Counted from the stretch's first letter, positions 1-9,387 are shown. The stretch is DNA of 13,242 bases from Thermoanaerobaculales bacterium (GCA_025456385.1 JALOKS010000059.1:1-13242), one strand, 5' to 3'. Notes: generated by a model not told the origin, from the sequence alone. Made by a program: numbers and translations.

Positions 1-97
1 CTAGCTGGCGAGGCGTCCGGCGTCAAGGGCGAGCCGGCCTGCGGCCGGTCGCTGCGCGACCCTTGACTCCGGACACCTTGCCAGCTCCGGGAGAGCT
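1..97. other. Window edge, no recognisable gene
   Basis: A plus-strand frame is open from base 1 to a TGA at 64-66 and would give a short tail rich in Gly, Arg and Pro. It could be the end of an upstream gene, but nothing in it is recognisable. The minus-strand frame across this stretch looks like a shadow of the gene at 119-501. No promoter can be called with confidence. Confidence 0.3.
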
Positions 98-118
98 GTG
101 AACGACCCGGAGGTGACC

Positions 119-501
119 ATGTCCACGACCCGCCAGCACAGCACGCTCATCGCCCACGACAAAGCCCTCGAGGCCGCAGGCACTGCGATCAGGCTCGTGA
201 TGAGGGTTCCGGCCCCTCTCAAGTCGATCGCCGAGCAGGCGATCCGCGCGGCTGCGTCGGTGCCCGCCAACCTGGCGGAGGGCTGGGGCCGGATCGGAAA
301 GGAAAGGCAGCGCCGGCTGAAGCCGGCGCCTACAGTTCGAGGCCGGGGTTCATTGTAGGCAGGGGCTTCAGCCCCTGCGACAGCCACCTGCGGCTCCTGG
401 CATACGCCGGAGCCGTTGACGGCTCCCGCGCCGCCGCCGCGATCGCGGCCTTCGATGAGGTCAGGGCGATGACGTGGCATCTGCTCCACCCACAGGCCTG
501 A
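119..501 (+). pseudogene. Four-helix-bundle (S23/TIGR02436-type) protein, interrupted by a hairpin repeat
   Basis: The ATG at 119 follows GGAGGTGA at 109-116, a good ribosome site; an in-frame GTG at 98 is the alternative. Residues from this start read as the N-terminal half of the four-helix-bundle family, with the hallmark SVPANLAEGWGR followed by GKERQRR. The frame then runs into a two-hairpin repeat at 310-378 and stops at 358. After the repeat, in another frame (379-501), the family C-terminus resumes: DSHLRLLAYAGAVDG, then FDEVRAMTWHLLHPQA and TGA. About a dozen residues normally found between the halves (roughly the FRIAYGSAKEV segment) are missing, so the element replaced or deleted a little sequence and shifted the frame. 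The family is small, helical and of unknown function; it was first seen in 23S rRNA intervening sequences and also occurs alone. No rRNA is nearby. A short truncated protein might still be made. Confidence 0.75.
310..378. repeat. REPIN-like element: two inverted hairpins
   Basis: Hairpin 1 (310-329) has a perfect 8-bp stem GCGCCGGC with loop TGAA. Hairpin 2 (359-378) has a perfect 8-bp stem GCAGGGGC with loop TTCA. The loops are complementary, and both hairpins carry the motif GCCTACA or TGTAGGC facing inward (327-334 and 354-360), so the whole is an imperfect inverted pair around a spacer of about 20 bp. This is the layout of REPIN elements (paired REP sequences mobilised in trans by RAYT transposases). 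No transposase gene is in the window. The element lies inside the gene at 119-501. Confidence 0.65.
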
Positions 502-727
502 TCGGGGCAGCACTCCCGAGCCCGGCCGGGCGCTGGCGCTGTCCACTGCAGCTGCCACTGCCTCCGGCCGCTGCCGCGGCCTCTGCTCCTGCCGCTGACC
601 GCCGATCTCGGCGATCCGATCTCAGATGCCGTTCCGTCCGAAAATTCGAAATTCGAAATTCGAAATTCGAAATTCCACATCGCCTCGCGCCCCCCACGTT
701 TCCCGGATGAGCTGAATGTTCGAACGA
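502..727. other. Gene-free gap with CTGCC-rich degenerate sequence and dispersed-repeat motifs
   Basis: No credible coding frame. The stretch 520-600 is rich in CTGCC/GCTGCC words and includes a 17-mer, CTGCAGCTGCCACTGCC (546-562), that recurs exactly at 12824-12840. The heptamer array lies at 641-675. The right end (702-726) contains ATGAGCTGAATGTTCGAACG, close to ATGAGCCGAACG and GTTCGAACG found at 12930-12964. The gap therefore looks like a copy of a composite intergenic repeat also present near the right edge of the window. It reaches to within one base of the stop codon of the minus-strand gene, and no terminator hairpin with a T-tract is visible. Confidence 0.5.
641..675. repeat. Heptamer array (GAAATTC)n
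   Basis: An AAAATTC start is followed by four exact GAAATTC units at 648-654, 655-661, 662-668 and 669-675. The unit contains AATT, and the joint forms TTCGAA, both palindromic, so the array reads almost the same on both strands. The same 7-bp period recurs in arrays at 9388, 9454, 10747 and 12509 with other unit sequences. Confidence 0.9.
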
Positions 728-3055
728 CTAACCGAGCGCGCGGTGCGGGGCGGCGAGGTAGCACGCGAGGCAGCCGGGACGGCTGCGGAAGTTCGAGAGC
801 GGGGTGGCGATGCCCGGCGTCTCCCGCCGCAGGCCGTCGTACACCTGGGCGAGCTCGGAGCGGTTGCGGAAGAGCCACATCTCGAGCGGCTCGCCGGCGC
901 GCAGCTCCGGCGTGCTGATCGGCACCTGGATGGCGTGGAGCAGGATGTCGTCGGCGGGTCGGTACTCGCCGAAGACCCACTTCCGGCTGCCGTCCTCCAG
1001 GACATAGGTCACCACCAGCACGGTCTCTCCGACGCTCGGCTTCGCCGCCCGTGCGGGCCCGGAGCCCTGCCCGGCCTCGGCCTGGGCGAGGCTGCGCAGG
1101 GGGGCGATCAGGGAGCGCTCGAAGGGCAACGACTCCACGGCCTGCGGCAGCGCGTCCCACACCGCGGCCTCGGCGAGCTCCTGGTGCGGCAGCCCCTTGA
1201 GCCTCGCGACCCCGAGGTAGCGCAGGCCGACATAGAGCGTGTCGGGCAGCCCGGCGTCGATCGGGAAGAGCAGCCACCGGACGCCGTCCGCCTCGACCAC
1301 CGCGAGCCGGTCGAGCTCGAGCTCGAGAGCCAGCTCCTCGAGGAAGGGCAGGGCGACGACGATCCCCTCGTTGACGAGCTCGCCGTGGGCGTCGATGGTG
1401 GCCGTGTAGCGGCGGGTCGCGCCCGCCTCGGCGCCGCCGCGGATGGAGGACAGCGGAGCGAGGAAGGCGTCCACCTCGGCGGGGTCGTAGCCGGCGTGCA
1501 CCAGGAACTCGGCGATGTCCGAGACCTCGCGCGCGCTCTTGCCGGTGGTCAGCCGCGCCAGCTCGACGATGCCGTGGCCGAAGAACTCGAAGCGCTTCGC
1601 CTCGATCCCCGGGTGGAGCATGGGCAGCAGGCGGTAGACCCCGAAGTTGAGCGCCATGCGGATGCCGTGGTTGAAGGGGAAGCCGATGACCCGCAGCTGC
1701 TCGTAGACGTGCTGGATCTCGCAGGCCGCGGCGATCACCCGGAGGGCGCGGCGGGAGGTGTAGAACGCGCCGTCGCCGAGGAACTTCTCGAAGGTCAGCC
1801 GCCGCCGGAGCCGGATGGCCTCGAGGCGGTTCTGGAAGACGTACATGAACTGGAGTGCGCGCTCCTCGGCCATGCGGCCTTCCTTGCGCATCTCCTCGAG
1901 GACCGTCGTGAAGTTGGAGAGGTCGTAGATCAGACCGAAGCGCCGCACCGCGGAGTCGACGACGCCCGGCGCGGTGAAGTCGTAGGGACGCGTGGTCCGC
2001 GCGATCGGGGTCGCCGAGGACGCTCCGGTGAGGGCCAGGGTGCCGCCCTGCCGCTGCATGGGCACGATCCGCCGCCGCAGGGCGGAGAGCAGCTCGAAGG
2101 TCTTGAGCCGCAGCGCGAGGTCGCGCAGGAGGTCCATCTGCAGCGCGCTCAGGTGCAGCTGCTCGGCGAGCGCGGCGTTGCGCACGGCGTCGAGCAAGCG
2201 CGGCTCGAGGAGGCTCTCCGGCCGGTCGAGCTTGAGGCTCGAGCCGACCGCCAGGCGCAGCAGGCTGCCGACCTCGGGCTGCCGCGCCACCAGCTCGGCA
2301 AGGCGCTCGAGGACGTGCCGGTTGGCCGAGGCCAGCGCCTCGGCGCTCTGCCGGTAGCGGACGTTCAGGTAGCTGCCGAGCTGCGCGAGCTCGCGCGGGG
2401 GCCGCGGCTCGACCAGCATCAGGTGGTCCTGGCACATGATGGAAAGCAGCGGCGTCAGGGCGGGGGTGACCTGGACCTGCGTCAGCTCGCGGAGCCGGTT
2501 GACCGCCGCGAGCGACGCCCGGCGGAGGAGATCCGCCACGACGGCGGCGATCGCGAAGCGGTGGTCGGCGCCCGCCGTCTGACGGCCGTCCTCGGTGCGG
2601 AACTGGAGCTGGGTGATGATGCGGATGACCTCCTGCGAGTGGAAGAGCAGGAAGAGGTCGACGAGCCCGCGGTGGTAGTCGTTCATGAAGACGTTCTCGA
2701 GGGTGGTCGACACGCTCTTGAGGTAGCGGTCGCGAGCCTCCGCGAGAGTGCGCTTGAGCTCCTCGTCGATCGCCTGCGGGCGAAGTCGGACCTGGGTCTC
2801 CACGCGCACCAGGCTCTCGAGGTCCCGGCGCAGCTTGAGCGCGCCGTCCGAGAGCAGGATCGGGTAGCCCCAGGTCACGACCCGCTCCTCGTCGCGGCTG
2901 AAGATCGGGAACGGCGCCGGCAGTGAGGCGGCGAGCGCCGGGAAGAGCGCACTCCAGCCGCCTGCGACCTCCTCCGGGGTCAGGTACAGGGGGTGCTGCA
3001 GCTCCTCCTGGAGGACGTGCCGGAAGGCGTCCAGGCTCCTGTCGTCGCGCACCAC
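728..3055 (-). CDS. Class III nucleotidyl cyclase-like protein, ~775 aa
   Basis: GTG at 3055 (or the adjacent GTG at 3052) is the first plausible in-frame start, as no ATG lies near; the stop is TAG at 730-728. Residues 1-370 are helical, soluble-looking and unrecognised. Residues about 373-505 resemble the catalytic core of class III adenylate/guanylate cyclases: YDLSNFTTVLEE (D378), then FEKFLGDGAFY (K424, D428), then HGIRMALNFGVY, then FFGHGIVELARL. By eye D378 and D428 match the two metal-binding Asp, spaced 50 residues apart; K424 matches the purine-selecting Lys, E490 the adjacent acidic residue, and R501 the transition-state Arg. The usual Asn is a Val (V497). The domain may be an unusual active cyclase or a degenerate sensor. 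The C-terminal 250 residues are unrecognised. No signal peptide or membrane segment was seen. It is divergent from the cNMP-fold/PATAN gene at 3164, which suggests a nucleotide signalling pair (inference). Confidence 0.6.
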   Translation of the reverse strand: MVRDDRSLDAFRHVLQEELQHPLYLTPEEVAGGWSALFPALAASLPAPFPIFSRDEERVVTWGYPILLSDGALKLRRDLESLVRVETQVRLRPQAIDEELKRTLAEARDRYLKSVSTTLENVFMNDYHRGLVDLFLLFHSQEVIRIITQLQFRTEDGRQTAGADHRFAIAAVVADLLRRASLAAVNRLRELTQVQVTPALTPLLSIMCQDHLMLVEPRPPRELAQLGSYLNVRYRQSAEALASANRHVLERLAELVARQPEVGSLLRLAVGSSLKLDRPESLLEPRLLDAVRNAALAEQLHLSALQMDLLRDLALRLKTFELLSALRRRIVPMQRQGGTLALTGASSATPIARTTRPYDFTAPGVVDSAVRRFGLIYDLSNFTTVLEEMRKEGRMAEERALQFMYVFQNRLEAIRLRRRLTFEKFLGDGAFYTSRRALRVIAAACEIQHVYEQLRVIGFPFNHGIRMALNFGVYRLLPMLHPGIEAKRFEFFGHGIVELARLTTGKSAREVSDIAEFLVHAGYDPAEVDAFLAPLSSIRGGAEAGATRRYTATIDAHGELVNEGIVVALPFLEELALELELDRLAVVEADGVRWLLFPIDAGLPDTLYVGLRYLGVARLKGLPHQELAEAAVWDALPQAVESLPFERSLIAPLRSLAQAEAGQGSGPARAAKPSVGETVLVVTYVLEDGSRKWVFGEYRPADDILLHAIQVPISTPELRAGEPLEMWLFRNRSELAQVYDGLRRETPGIATPLSNFRSRPGCLACYLAAPHRALG

Positions 3056-3094
3056 AGCCTCATTGTAGCCGTCTGGGCCTCGCGGGGCGGCCCG

Positions 3095-3126
3095 CCGCGG
3101 ACCGCGGGCAAGCCCGCGGTCCGCGG
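3095..3126. repeat. Perfect 32-nt palindrome (15-bp arms, AA centre)
   Basis: The arm CCGCGGACCGCGGGC (3095-3109) is followed by AA and its exact reverse complement (3112-3126). As RNA it would give a 14-bp hairpin with a CAAG tetraloop. It fills the middle of the 108-bp gap between two divergent starts (3055 and 3164) and ends one base before the -35 of the rightward gene. It could be an operator, an RNA hairpin at the leftward 5' end, or a copy of a dispersed GC-rich hairpin repeat. Its build (GC stem, 4-nt loop) resembles the hairpins at 310-378. Confidence 0.8.
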
Positions 3127-3127
3127 A

Positions 3128-3156
3128 TTGATCGCCCGCGGGGAGGGTGTGATAAT
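3128..3156 (+). promoter_or_regulatory. Promoter with extended -10 for the cNMP-fold/PATAN gene
   Basis: The -35 is TTGATC (3128-3133). After a 17-bp spacer comes the -10 GATAAT (3151-3156), preceded by TG at 3148-3149, giving an extended -10. Initiation about 7-8 nt downstream would fall on the ATG at 3164, so the transcript is probably leaderless. The only purine-rich stretch, GGGAGGG at 3141-3147, lies upstream of the -10 and is too far from the start to be a ribosome site. Confidence 0.65.
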
Positions 3157-3163
3157 CCCTTGT

Positions 3164-4195
3164 ATGCTGTTCGACGATCTCGTGCGGGCGATCAGGGAGA
3201 GTCCGTTCTTCCACGGCATGTCGCACGACGAGCAGGTCGCGCTCGCGCGCCTCGGGTCGCTGGACCGCCACCCTCCGGGAAGCGTGCTCTTCCGGCCCGG
3301 CCAGCTGCCGGCCGCCCTCTACCTGGTGCTCCATGGTGTGGTCGAGATCTGCCGCCAGGAGAGCAGCGAGCTCGGCCTGCGGCCGGTCGCCTACCTCGGC
3401 CCCGGCTCGACGGTTTCCGAGAGCAAGGTCATCACCGGCACGGCGATGAGCTCGCTGGCGCAGTTTCCGGAGGGCGGCGTCACCTTGACCTGGCCGCGCC
3501 CGGTGCTCCTGCGCCATCTCTACTCGTCGCGCGATCTCGCTCTGCACTACCTGCAGAGCCTCGCCCGGCGTCTCGAGGGGACCATCGCCAACCTCGGCGC
3601 GCACGAGGGCAGCAACCTGGGAGGGCGCCTCGAGCACTTCGACCTGCCGGCGATCCTGCAGATGGTGGTCGACTCGGGGGCGACCGGAGTTCTCGAGATC
3701 GCCGACGCCGAGGGCGAGGACTTCGGGGCCATCCACACCCGCGACCGGATGATCGGCCGCATCCACTGCCGCAACCTGAGCGGCCGTGAGGCCTTCCTCG
3801 AGATCCTGAGCTTCCCCCCGCCGCGCGGGAGCTTCCGGTTCTCCAACCTCGCTGCGGGTGACGACGGCGCGGACTTCCAGCCGGTGCAGCCGCTGTTGAT
3901 GGAGGCGGCGCGCATCCAGGACGAGTTCGCCCACTTCGCAGCCACGGTCTCGCACGACGCCTACCTGCAGCCGGCCTCGAGGCAGCTGGTGTGGCACGGA
4001 GACCGCAACACCGAGCTCGTCGAGCAGGTGTGGCACCAGCTCTGCATCGAGCCCTGCGGGTGGGGGCTGCTGGCCGAGGTCCTGCCCTTCAGCCGCGGCC
4101 AGATCGGGCTCGCCGTCCGCGACATGCTGCTCGCCGGCGTGATCACCGTCGACCGCGGCTACCGGGTCGGCGACCGGCGCGCGTCCGGAGCCTGA
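3164..4195 (+). CDS. cNMP-binding-fold protein with PATAN (DUF4388) domain, 343 aa
   Basis: ATG at 3164 is chosen because the promoter -10 ends 7 nt before it and the protein begins as cNMP-domain proteins do (FDDLVRAIRESPFFHGMSHDEQ). Residues about 15-130 read as a cyclic-nucleotide-binding beta-roll (PPGSVLFRPGQLPAALYLVL, then HGVVEIC). The phosphate-binding cassette is atypical: LGPGSTVSESKVITGTAMSS has a Glu but not the usual FGE...R(S/T)A arginine, so ligand binding is uncertain. Residues 152-228 match the PATAN/DUF4388 domain (LGGRLEHFDLPAILQMV, then TGVLEI, then FRFSN), a signalling module named from cyanobacterial PatA and common in multi-domain regulators. Residues about 265-340 are helical and could be a small winged helix, but this is a guess. 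No membrane segment. It lies next to a cyclase-like gene and just upstream (39 bp) of a sensor kinase, so it probably acts as a cytoplasmic signalling adaptor. Confidence 0.75.
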   Translation: MLFDDLVRAIRESPFFHGMSHDEQVALARLGSLDRHPPGSVLFRPGQLPAALYLVLHGVVEICRQESSELGLRPVAYLGPGSTVSESKVITGTAMSSLAQFPEGGVTLTWPRPVLLRHLYSSRDLALHYLQSLARRLEGTIANLGAHEGSNLGGRLEHFDLPAILQMVVDSGATGVLEIADAEGEDFGAIHTRDRMIGRIHCRNLSGREAFLEILSFPPPRGSFRFSNLAAGDDGADFQPVQPLLMEAARIQDEFAHFAATVSHDAYLQPASRQLVWHGDRNTELVEQVWHQLCIEPCGWGLLAEVLPFSRGQIGLAVRDMLLAGVITVDRGYRVGDRRASGA

Positions 4196-4222
4196 GCGGA
4201 GGTTGCGCGGCGCCGTCCTGCT

Positions 4223-4228
4223 TATACT
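4223..4228 (+). promoter_or_regulatory. -10 element (TATACT) for the sensor kinase
   Basis: TATACT ends 6 nt before the GTG start at 4235, and no Shine-Dalgarno sits between, so transcription probably starts at or next to the start codon (leaderless). The -35 is weak: TTGCGC at 4203-4208 leaves only a 14-bp spacer. Read-through from the upstream gene (stop at 4195) is also possible. Confidence 0.5.
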
Positions 4229-4234
4229 GGGGCC

Positions 4235-6879
4235 GTGCCTTCCCGCCGTCTGCTGCTCGGCCTGGTCGCCGCTCTCACGGTCGTCATCTCCGGCAACTCG
4301 CTGATCCACACCGTCCGCAGCTTCTACCGCCTCGACTTCCCGGTGTCGTGGGTGATGGACGGGTTGGTGATCGACGGCGTCCCGCCGGGCTCGAGCGCGG
4401 CGGCGGCCGGGCTGGTGACCGGGGACGCGGTGGTGCGAGTCGACGGTGTGCCCATCGAGCGGATCGACGACCCCGCCTTCTTCCTGGCGGGCGGCGACGA
4501 GCGCGACCTCACCGTGCGCCGTGGGGACGGCAGCCTCGCCGATCTCCGCTTCCGCGCTCCGGGCCCGACGGTCAACTCGGTCTACCTGGCGCGGACGGCG
4601 GTCGGCCTGCTCGGGTTGGTGCTCTCCCTGTATGCGGCCTGGCGCAGCGAGCGGCGCGAGGCGACCACCCTGGTCCTGCTCGCCGCCGCAGCGCTGATCC
4701 TCGGCGCGGTCCCCAACCGCATCGCCGCCGCAGACCTCAGCCTGCAGGTCGTGCGGCGCGGCGCCGGGGCCGCCCTTCCCTTCCTGATCGCCCGATTCTT
4801 CGCCATCTTCCCCGAGCGCGAGCGCTCGATGCGGACCTTCGACTGGCTCACTGTGGCCGCGATCACCGGCTCCGGTGCGACCGCCTTCGTGCGCGGCGCG
4901 GAGGCCTGGTGGCCGGCGGTGGCGTCGCTGCTGCGCGTGCTCTTCGGGCTGTCGGTGCTGGTGGGTGTCGCGGTGCAGGTCCAGCGCTGGCGGGCTGCCG
5001 CGCGCAAGGCCCGGACGCGGCGGCAGATCGAGTGGGCGGCGCTCGGCCTGCTGGTCGGCCTGACACCCTTCCTGGTGCTCGTGTCGACCCTGAACTGGAT
5101 CGGGATCGGTTTCGAGCCCTTCACCTGGATGGCGGTGTTCCCGGTCGCCGCCATCCCGCTCTCGCTGGCTGCGGCCCTGCTCGAGTACCGGCTCTGGGAC
5201 CTCGAGCCGATCGCCCGCGACGCGCTGTCGGCGACGCTGGTGGTGGTGATCGGCGGCATCATCTTCGCGCTCACCAACCACCTCCTCCTCCGCTACACCG
5301 GAGGCGTCGGCTCGCTCAGGAACCTCTTCGCTTTCGCCACCGGCGTCGTGCTGGTGGTTCTCCTGCAGCCGGTCCGCCTCCAGGTCGAGCGCTTCCTCGA
5401 CCAGTGGCTGCACCACGGGCGGCCCGCCCCGCGCGCGCTCCTCACCGGCGCCAGCCGCGAGCTCGCCCGCCTGACCGACCCGCGCGAGGTCCTGGTCAAG
5501 CTCTCGGAGACCCTGCACGACGGCCTCGAGTTCGACCTCGTCGCCAGCTACCTGCGGGTGCCGGGCGAGGCCTTCAGGCTCGTGACAGGGGGCGAGCCGC
5601 TGCCGGAGTTCATGCCGGCGACGGTGGGCGCGGGCCCCTTCCCGAGCCCCGACGAGCTCGGCCTGGCCCGCGCCGGCTTCGCGGTCCGGGTGCCGCTCGA
5701 GCGGGTGGGCACCGTGCACGGACTCCTCTACCTGGGCCTGCGGCGCGGCGTCTTCCCCCTCGGCAGCGAGGGCGAGGAGGTGGTGGGCGCCTTCGCCGCG
5801 CAGGCGGCGCTCGCCCTCGAGAGCGCCCGCTACCTCGACGACCTCAAGCGGCAGGCCGAGGAGTACCGGATCCTGCACACCAACACCCAGCGCATCATCG
5901 AGTCCTCGGCGGCGGCGATCCTGGTCTGCGACGCCTCGGCCAAGATCCTGACCGCCAACCGCCACGCGGCCGGGATCTTCGAGCGGCAGGCGCCGGCCCT
6001 GGTCGGGCTCGACCTCGGCCAGCTGGTGGACCTGCCCGCGGCCTGGAAGCACGAGCTTCCCCTGCACGCGGTGAACACCGAGGCGCGGACACTCGGCGAG
6101 CCGGAGAGACGGGTCATCCTCGCGGTCTCGGTCCTCGAGCTGGACAGCGGCAGCTTCAACGGCCGCGTCGTCGTGCTCCAGGACGTCAGCGAGCTGCGCG
6201 AGCTCCAGGACCGCATCCGCGAGCAGGAGCGGCTCGCCGGCCTCGGGCGGCTCGCCTCCGGGCTCGCGCACGAGATCAACACCCCGCTCACCGGCATCGC
6301 CTCCTTCGCGCAGATGCTGGGCCAGATGACCTCGCGCGACGACCCCAGAGCGGAGCTCGTGACCAAGCTCGTCGACCAGAGCTTCCGCGTGTCGCGGATC
6401 GTCTCGAACCTGCGCGCGATGGTGCGCGGCACCAGCGACAGCCGTCTGGTGATCGAGCTGCGGGGGGTGGTGACCCGGGCGGCCCAGGACGCCGCTCGAT
6501 CGCTCGGCGCCGAGAGCGTCCTCGAGGTCGTGGCCGGCGACTCGCCGATCATGGTGTGGGCCTCGGTGCCGCCCCTCGAGCTCGCGGTCTCGAACCTGGT
6601 GCGCAACGCCATCGAGGCCTCCCCGCCCGGCAGCCCGGTGCGGCTCGACATCGGCGTCGACGGCGAGTGGGCCGCGGTCCGCGTCGAGGACTCGGGGCCG
6701 GGAGTCGACGAGGCGTCGGTCGGCAGGGCCTTCGAGCCGTTCTTCACGACCAAGACCGACCGCGGCGGCACCGGACTGGGGCTCGCGATCACCCGTGATA
6801 TGATCTCGCAACTCGGTGGCACCGTCGCTCTCGAGAATCGGGAGGAGGGCGGCGCGCGCGCCACCATCAGGCTGCAGCG

Positions 6880-6907
<28 letters not shown>
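4235..6907 (+). CDS. Membrane sensor histidine kinase: PDZ-multiTM-GAF-PAS-HisKA-HATPase, 890 aa
   Basis: The GTG start at 4235 places a basic MPSRR in front of the first membrane helix (residues 6-22). Residues about 45-110 form a PDZ-like domain, probably periplasmic (PPGSSAAAAGLVTGDAVVRVDG). From about 114 to 380 follow several membrane segments, including the EYRLWDLEPIARDAL loop seen in other multi-TM GAF kinases. A GAF-type domain covers about 405-535 and a PAS-like domain about 545-650, then a short coiled coil. The HisKA H-box is LASGLAHEINTPL with phospho-acceptor H679. The ATPase has N-box NLVRNAIEA (N791), G1 box EDSGPG (D819), the F-box-like FEPFFTTK, and G2 GGTGLGLAI. All catalytic motifs are intact. 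The combination suggests sensing at the envelope (PDZ/membrane) together with cytoplasmic inputs (GAF, PAS). Its end overlaps the regulator gene by 28 nt, so the partner is almost certainly that regulator. The signal sensed is not visible. Confidence 0.9.
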
Positions 6908-8256
<1,349 letters not shown>

Positions 8257-8262
8257 TCCGGC

Positions 8263-9363
8263 TCAGCCCGACACCCCGAAGCGGGTCGCCGGCGCCGCCT
8301 CGTCCGCCCACGCCATGACCCCGCCGCCGAGGCACTCCTCGCCGTCGTAGAGGGCGGCGAACTGGCCCGGCGCAACGCCCGGGTCGCTCGCGGCGCGGAG
8401 CGCCACCGCCAGTGAGCCGTCCGCGCCCGCGGTGACCGTGCACGGCTCGAGGCGCTCGCCGTGGCGGATCCTGACCTCGAGATCGGCGCGGGTCGGGGGC
8501 TCGGCGATCCAGTGCGGGCGCGGGACCAGGAACTCGCGTCGGGTTCGACGCTCGAGGCGCTCGCCGTGGACGACGAGGAGGGCGTCGCTCGATCGGTCCT
8601 TGCCGACCACGTACCAGGGTCCGCCCGCGAGACCGAGGCCGTGGCGCTGGCCGATGGTGAAGAACCAGAGGCCGCGGTGCCCGCCGAGCACGGCGCCGGT
8701 GTCGATGTCGCGGATCTCGCCCGGCCGCTCGCCGAGGTGATGGCGGACGAAGTCGTCGAAGGGCACCCGCCCGAGAAAGCAGATGCCCTGGCTGTCCGGG
8801 CGGGACGCATTCGGGAGCTCGAGCCGGCGGGCCTCGGCCCGCACCTCGTCCTTGGTCGAGTCGCCGATCGGGAACAGGCAGCGGGCGAGCTGCCGCTGCT
8901 CGAGCTGGCACAGGAAGTAGGTCTGGTCCTTGCGCCGGTCGGCCGCGCGGAGCAGCCGCGACAGCCCGCCGCCGTGGCCGACGCGGGCGTGGTGGCCGGA
9001 GGCGACGAGGTCGCAGGCGCCGCCCGAGCGCTCGACGAAGGCGCCGAACTTGATCATCCGGTTGCACATGACGTCGGGGCTCGGGGTGCGGCCCGCGCGG
9101 AGCTCGTCGAGGGCATAGGCGACCACGGTCTCCAGGTACTCGCGCTGCAGCGGCACCACCTCGAGCGGGACGGCGGCCATCGCGGCCACCCGGCGCACGA
9201 GCTCGAGGTCCTCCTCCCACGGGCAACGGCCCAGAAACGCGAGCTCGTCCTCGAGCCAGATCTTGAGGTAGACGGCGGTGAGCTCGTGCCCGCCGGCCGC
9301 GGCGAGACGCATCAGCGCCACCGACGAGTCGACCCCACCCGAGCAGAGAACAGCAACTCTCAT
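8263..9363 (-). CDS. mnmA: tRNA-specific 2-thiouridylase MnmA, 366 aa
   Basis: This enzyme makes 2-thiouridine at wobble position 34 of tRNA(Lys/Glu/Gln) using ATP and sulfur relayed from a persulfide donor, in the cytoplasm. The N-terminal PP-loop SGGVDSS (8-14) binds ATP. The two active-site cysteines are C100 in SPDVMCNRMIKF and C195 in DSQGICF, and GQRHGLG marks the family's central domain. Length is typical of the family. The start ATG at 9363 gives the expected MRVAVLCSGGVDSS with nothing extra; a frame open further upstream runs through repeat sequence and is not used. There is no Shine-Dalgarno: a TATCCT hexamer ends 6 nt before the ATG, so the message is probably leaderless. It is co-directional with the small gene at 9500-9898 but separated by 136 bp of repeats and has its own promoter candidate. 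Confidence 0.95.
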   Translation of the reverse strand: MRVAVLCSGGVDSSVALMRLAAAGGHELTAVYLKIWLEDELAFLGRCPWEEDLELVRRVAAMAAVPLEVVPLQREYLETVVAYALDELRAGRTPSPDVMCNRMIKFGAFVERSGGACDLVASGHHARVGHGGGLSRLLRAADRRKDQTYFLCQLEQRQLARCLFPIGDSTKDEVRAEARRLELPNASRPDSQGICFLGRVPFDDFVRHHLGERPGEIRDIDTGAVLGGHRGLWFFTIGQRHGLGLAGGPWYVVGKDRSSDALLVVHGERLERRTRREFLVPRPHWIAEPPTRADLEVRIRHGERLEPCTVTAGADGSLAVALRAASDPGVAPGQFAALYDGEECLGGGVMAWADEAAPATRFGVSG

Positions 9364-9369
9364 GGGAGG

Positions 9370-9375
9370 AGGATA
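9370..9375 (-). promoter_or_regulatory. -10 element (TATCCT) for mnmA
   Basis: On the minus strand TATCCT is followed by CCTCCC and then ATG, leaving 6 nt between the -10 and the start codon. A 17-bp spacer puts the -35 at 9393-9398, which reads TTCCGA and is part of the GGAATTC heptamer array. No ribosome site is present. Confidence 0.5.
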
Positions 9376-9387
9376 GTGGTTGAGTTC

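Noticed and set aside
98..501. 23S rRNA intervening sequence encoding an S23 protein
   Set aside because: No rRNA-like sequence flanks the gene; it is more likely a stand-alone four-helix-bundle family member.
641..675. Possible CRISPR-like repeat
   Set aside because: The units are contiguous heptamers with no spacers, and no cas genes are present; the same applies to the arrays at 9388, 10747 and 12509.
716..2926. Plus-strand 736-codon frame across the cyclase-like gene
   Set aside because: Low-complexity Glu/Arg/Gln-rich translation opposite a gene with recognisable motifs; a GC-driven shadow.
3991..6798. Plus-strand 935-codon frame in the kinase region
   Set aside because: Arg/Pro/Ala-rich translation in another frame of the kinase gene, which has complete catalytic motifs in its own frame.
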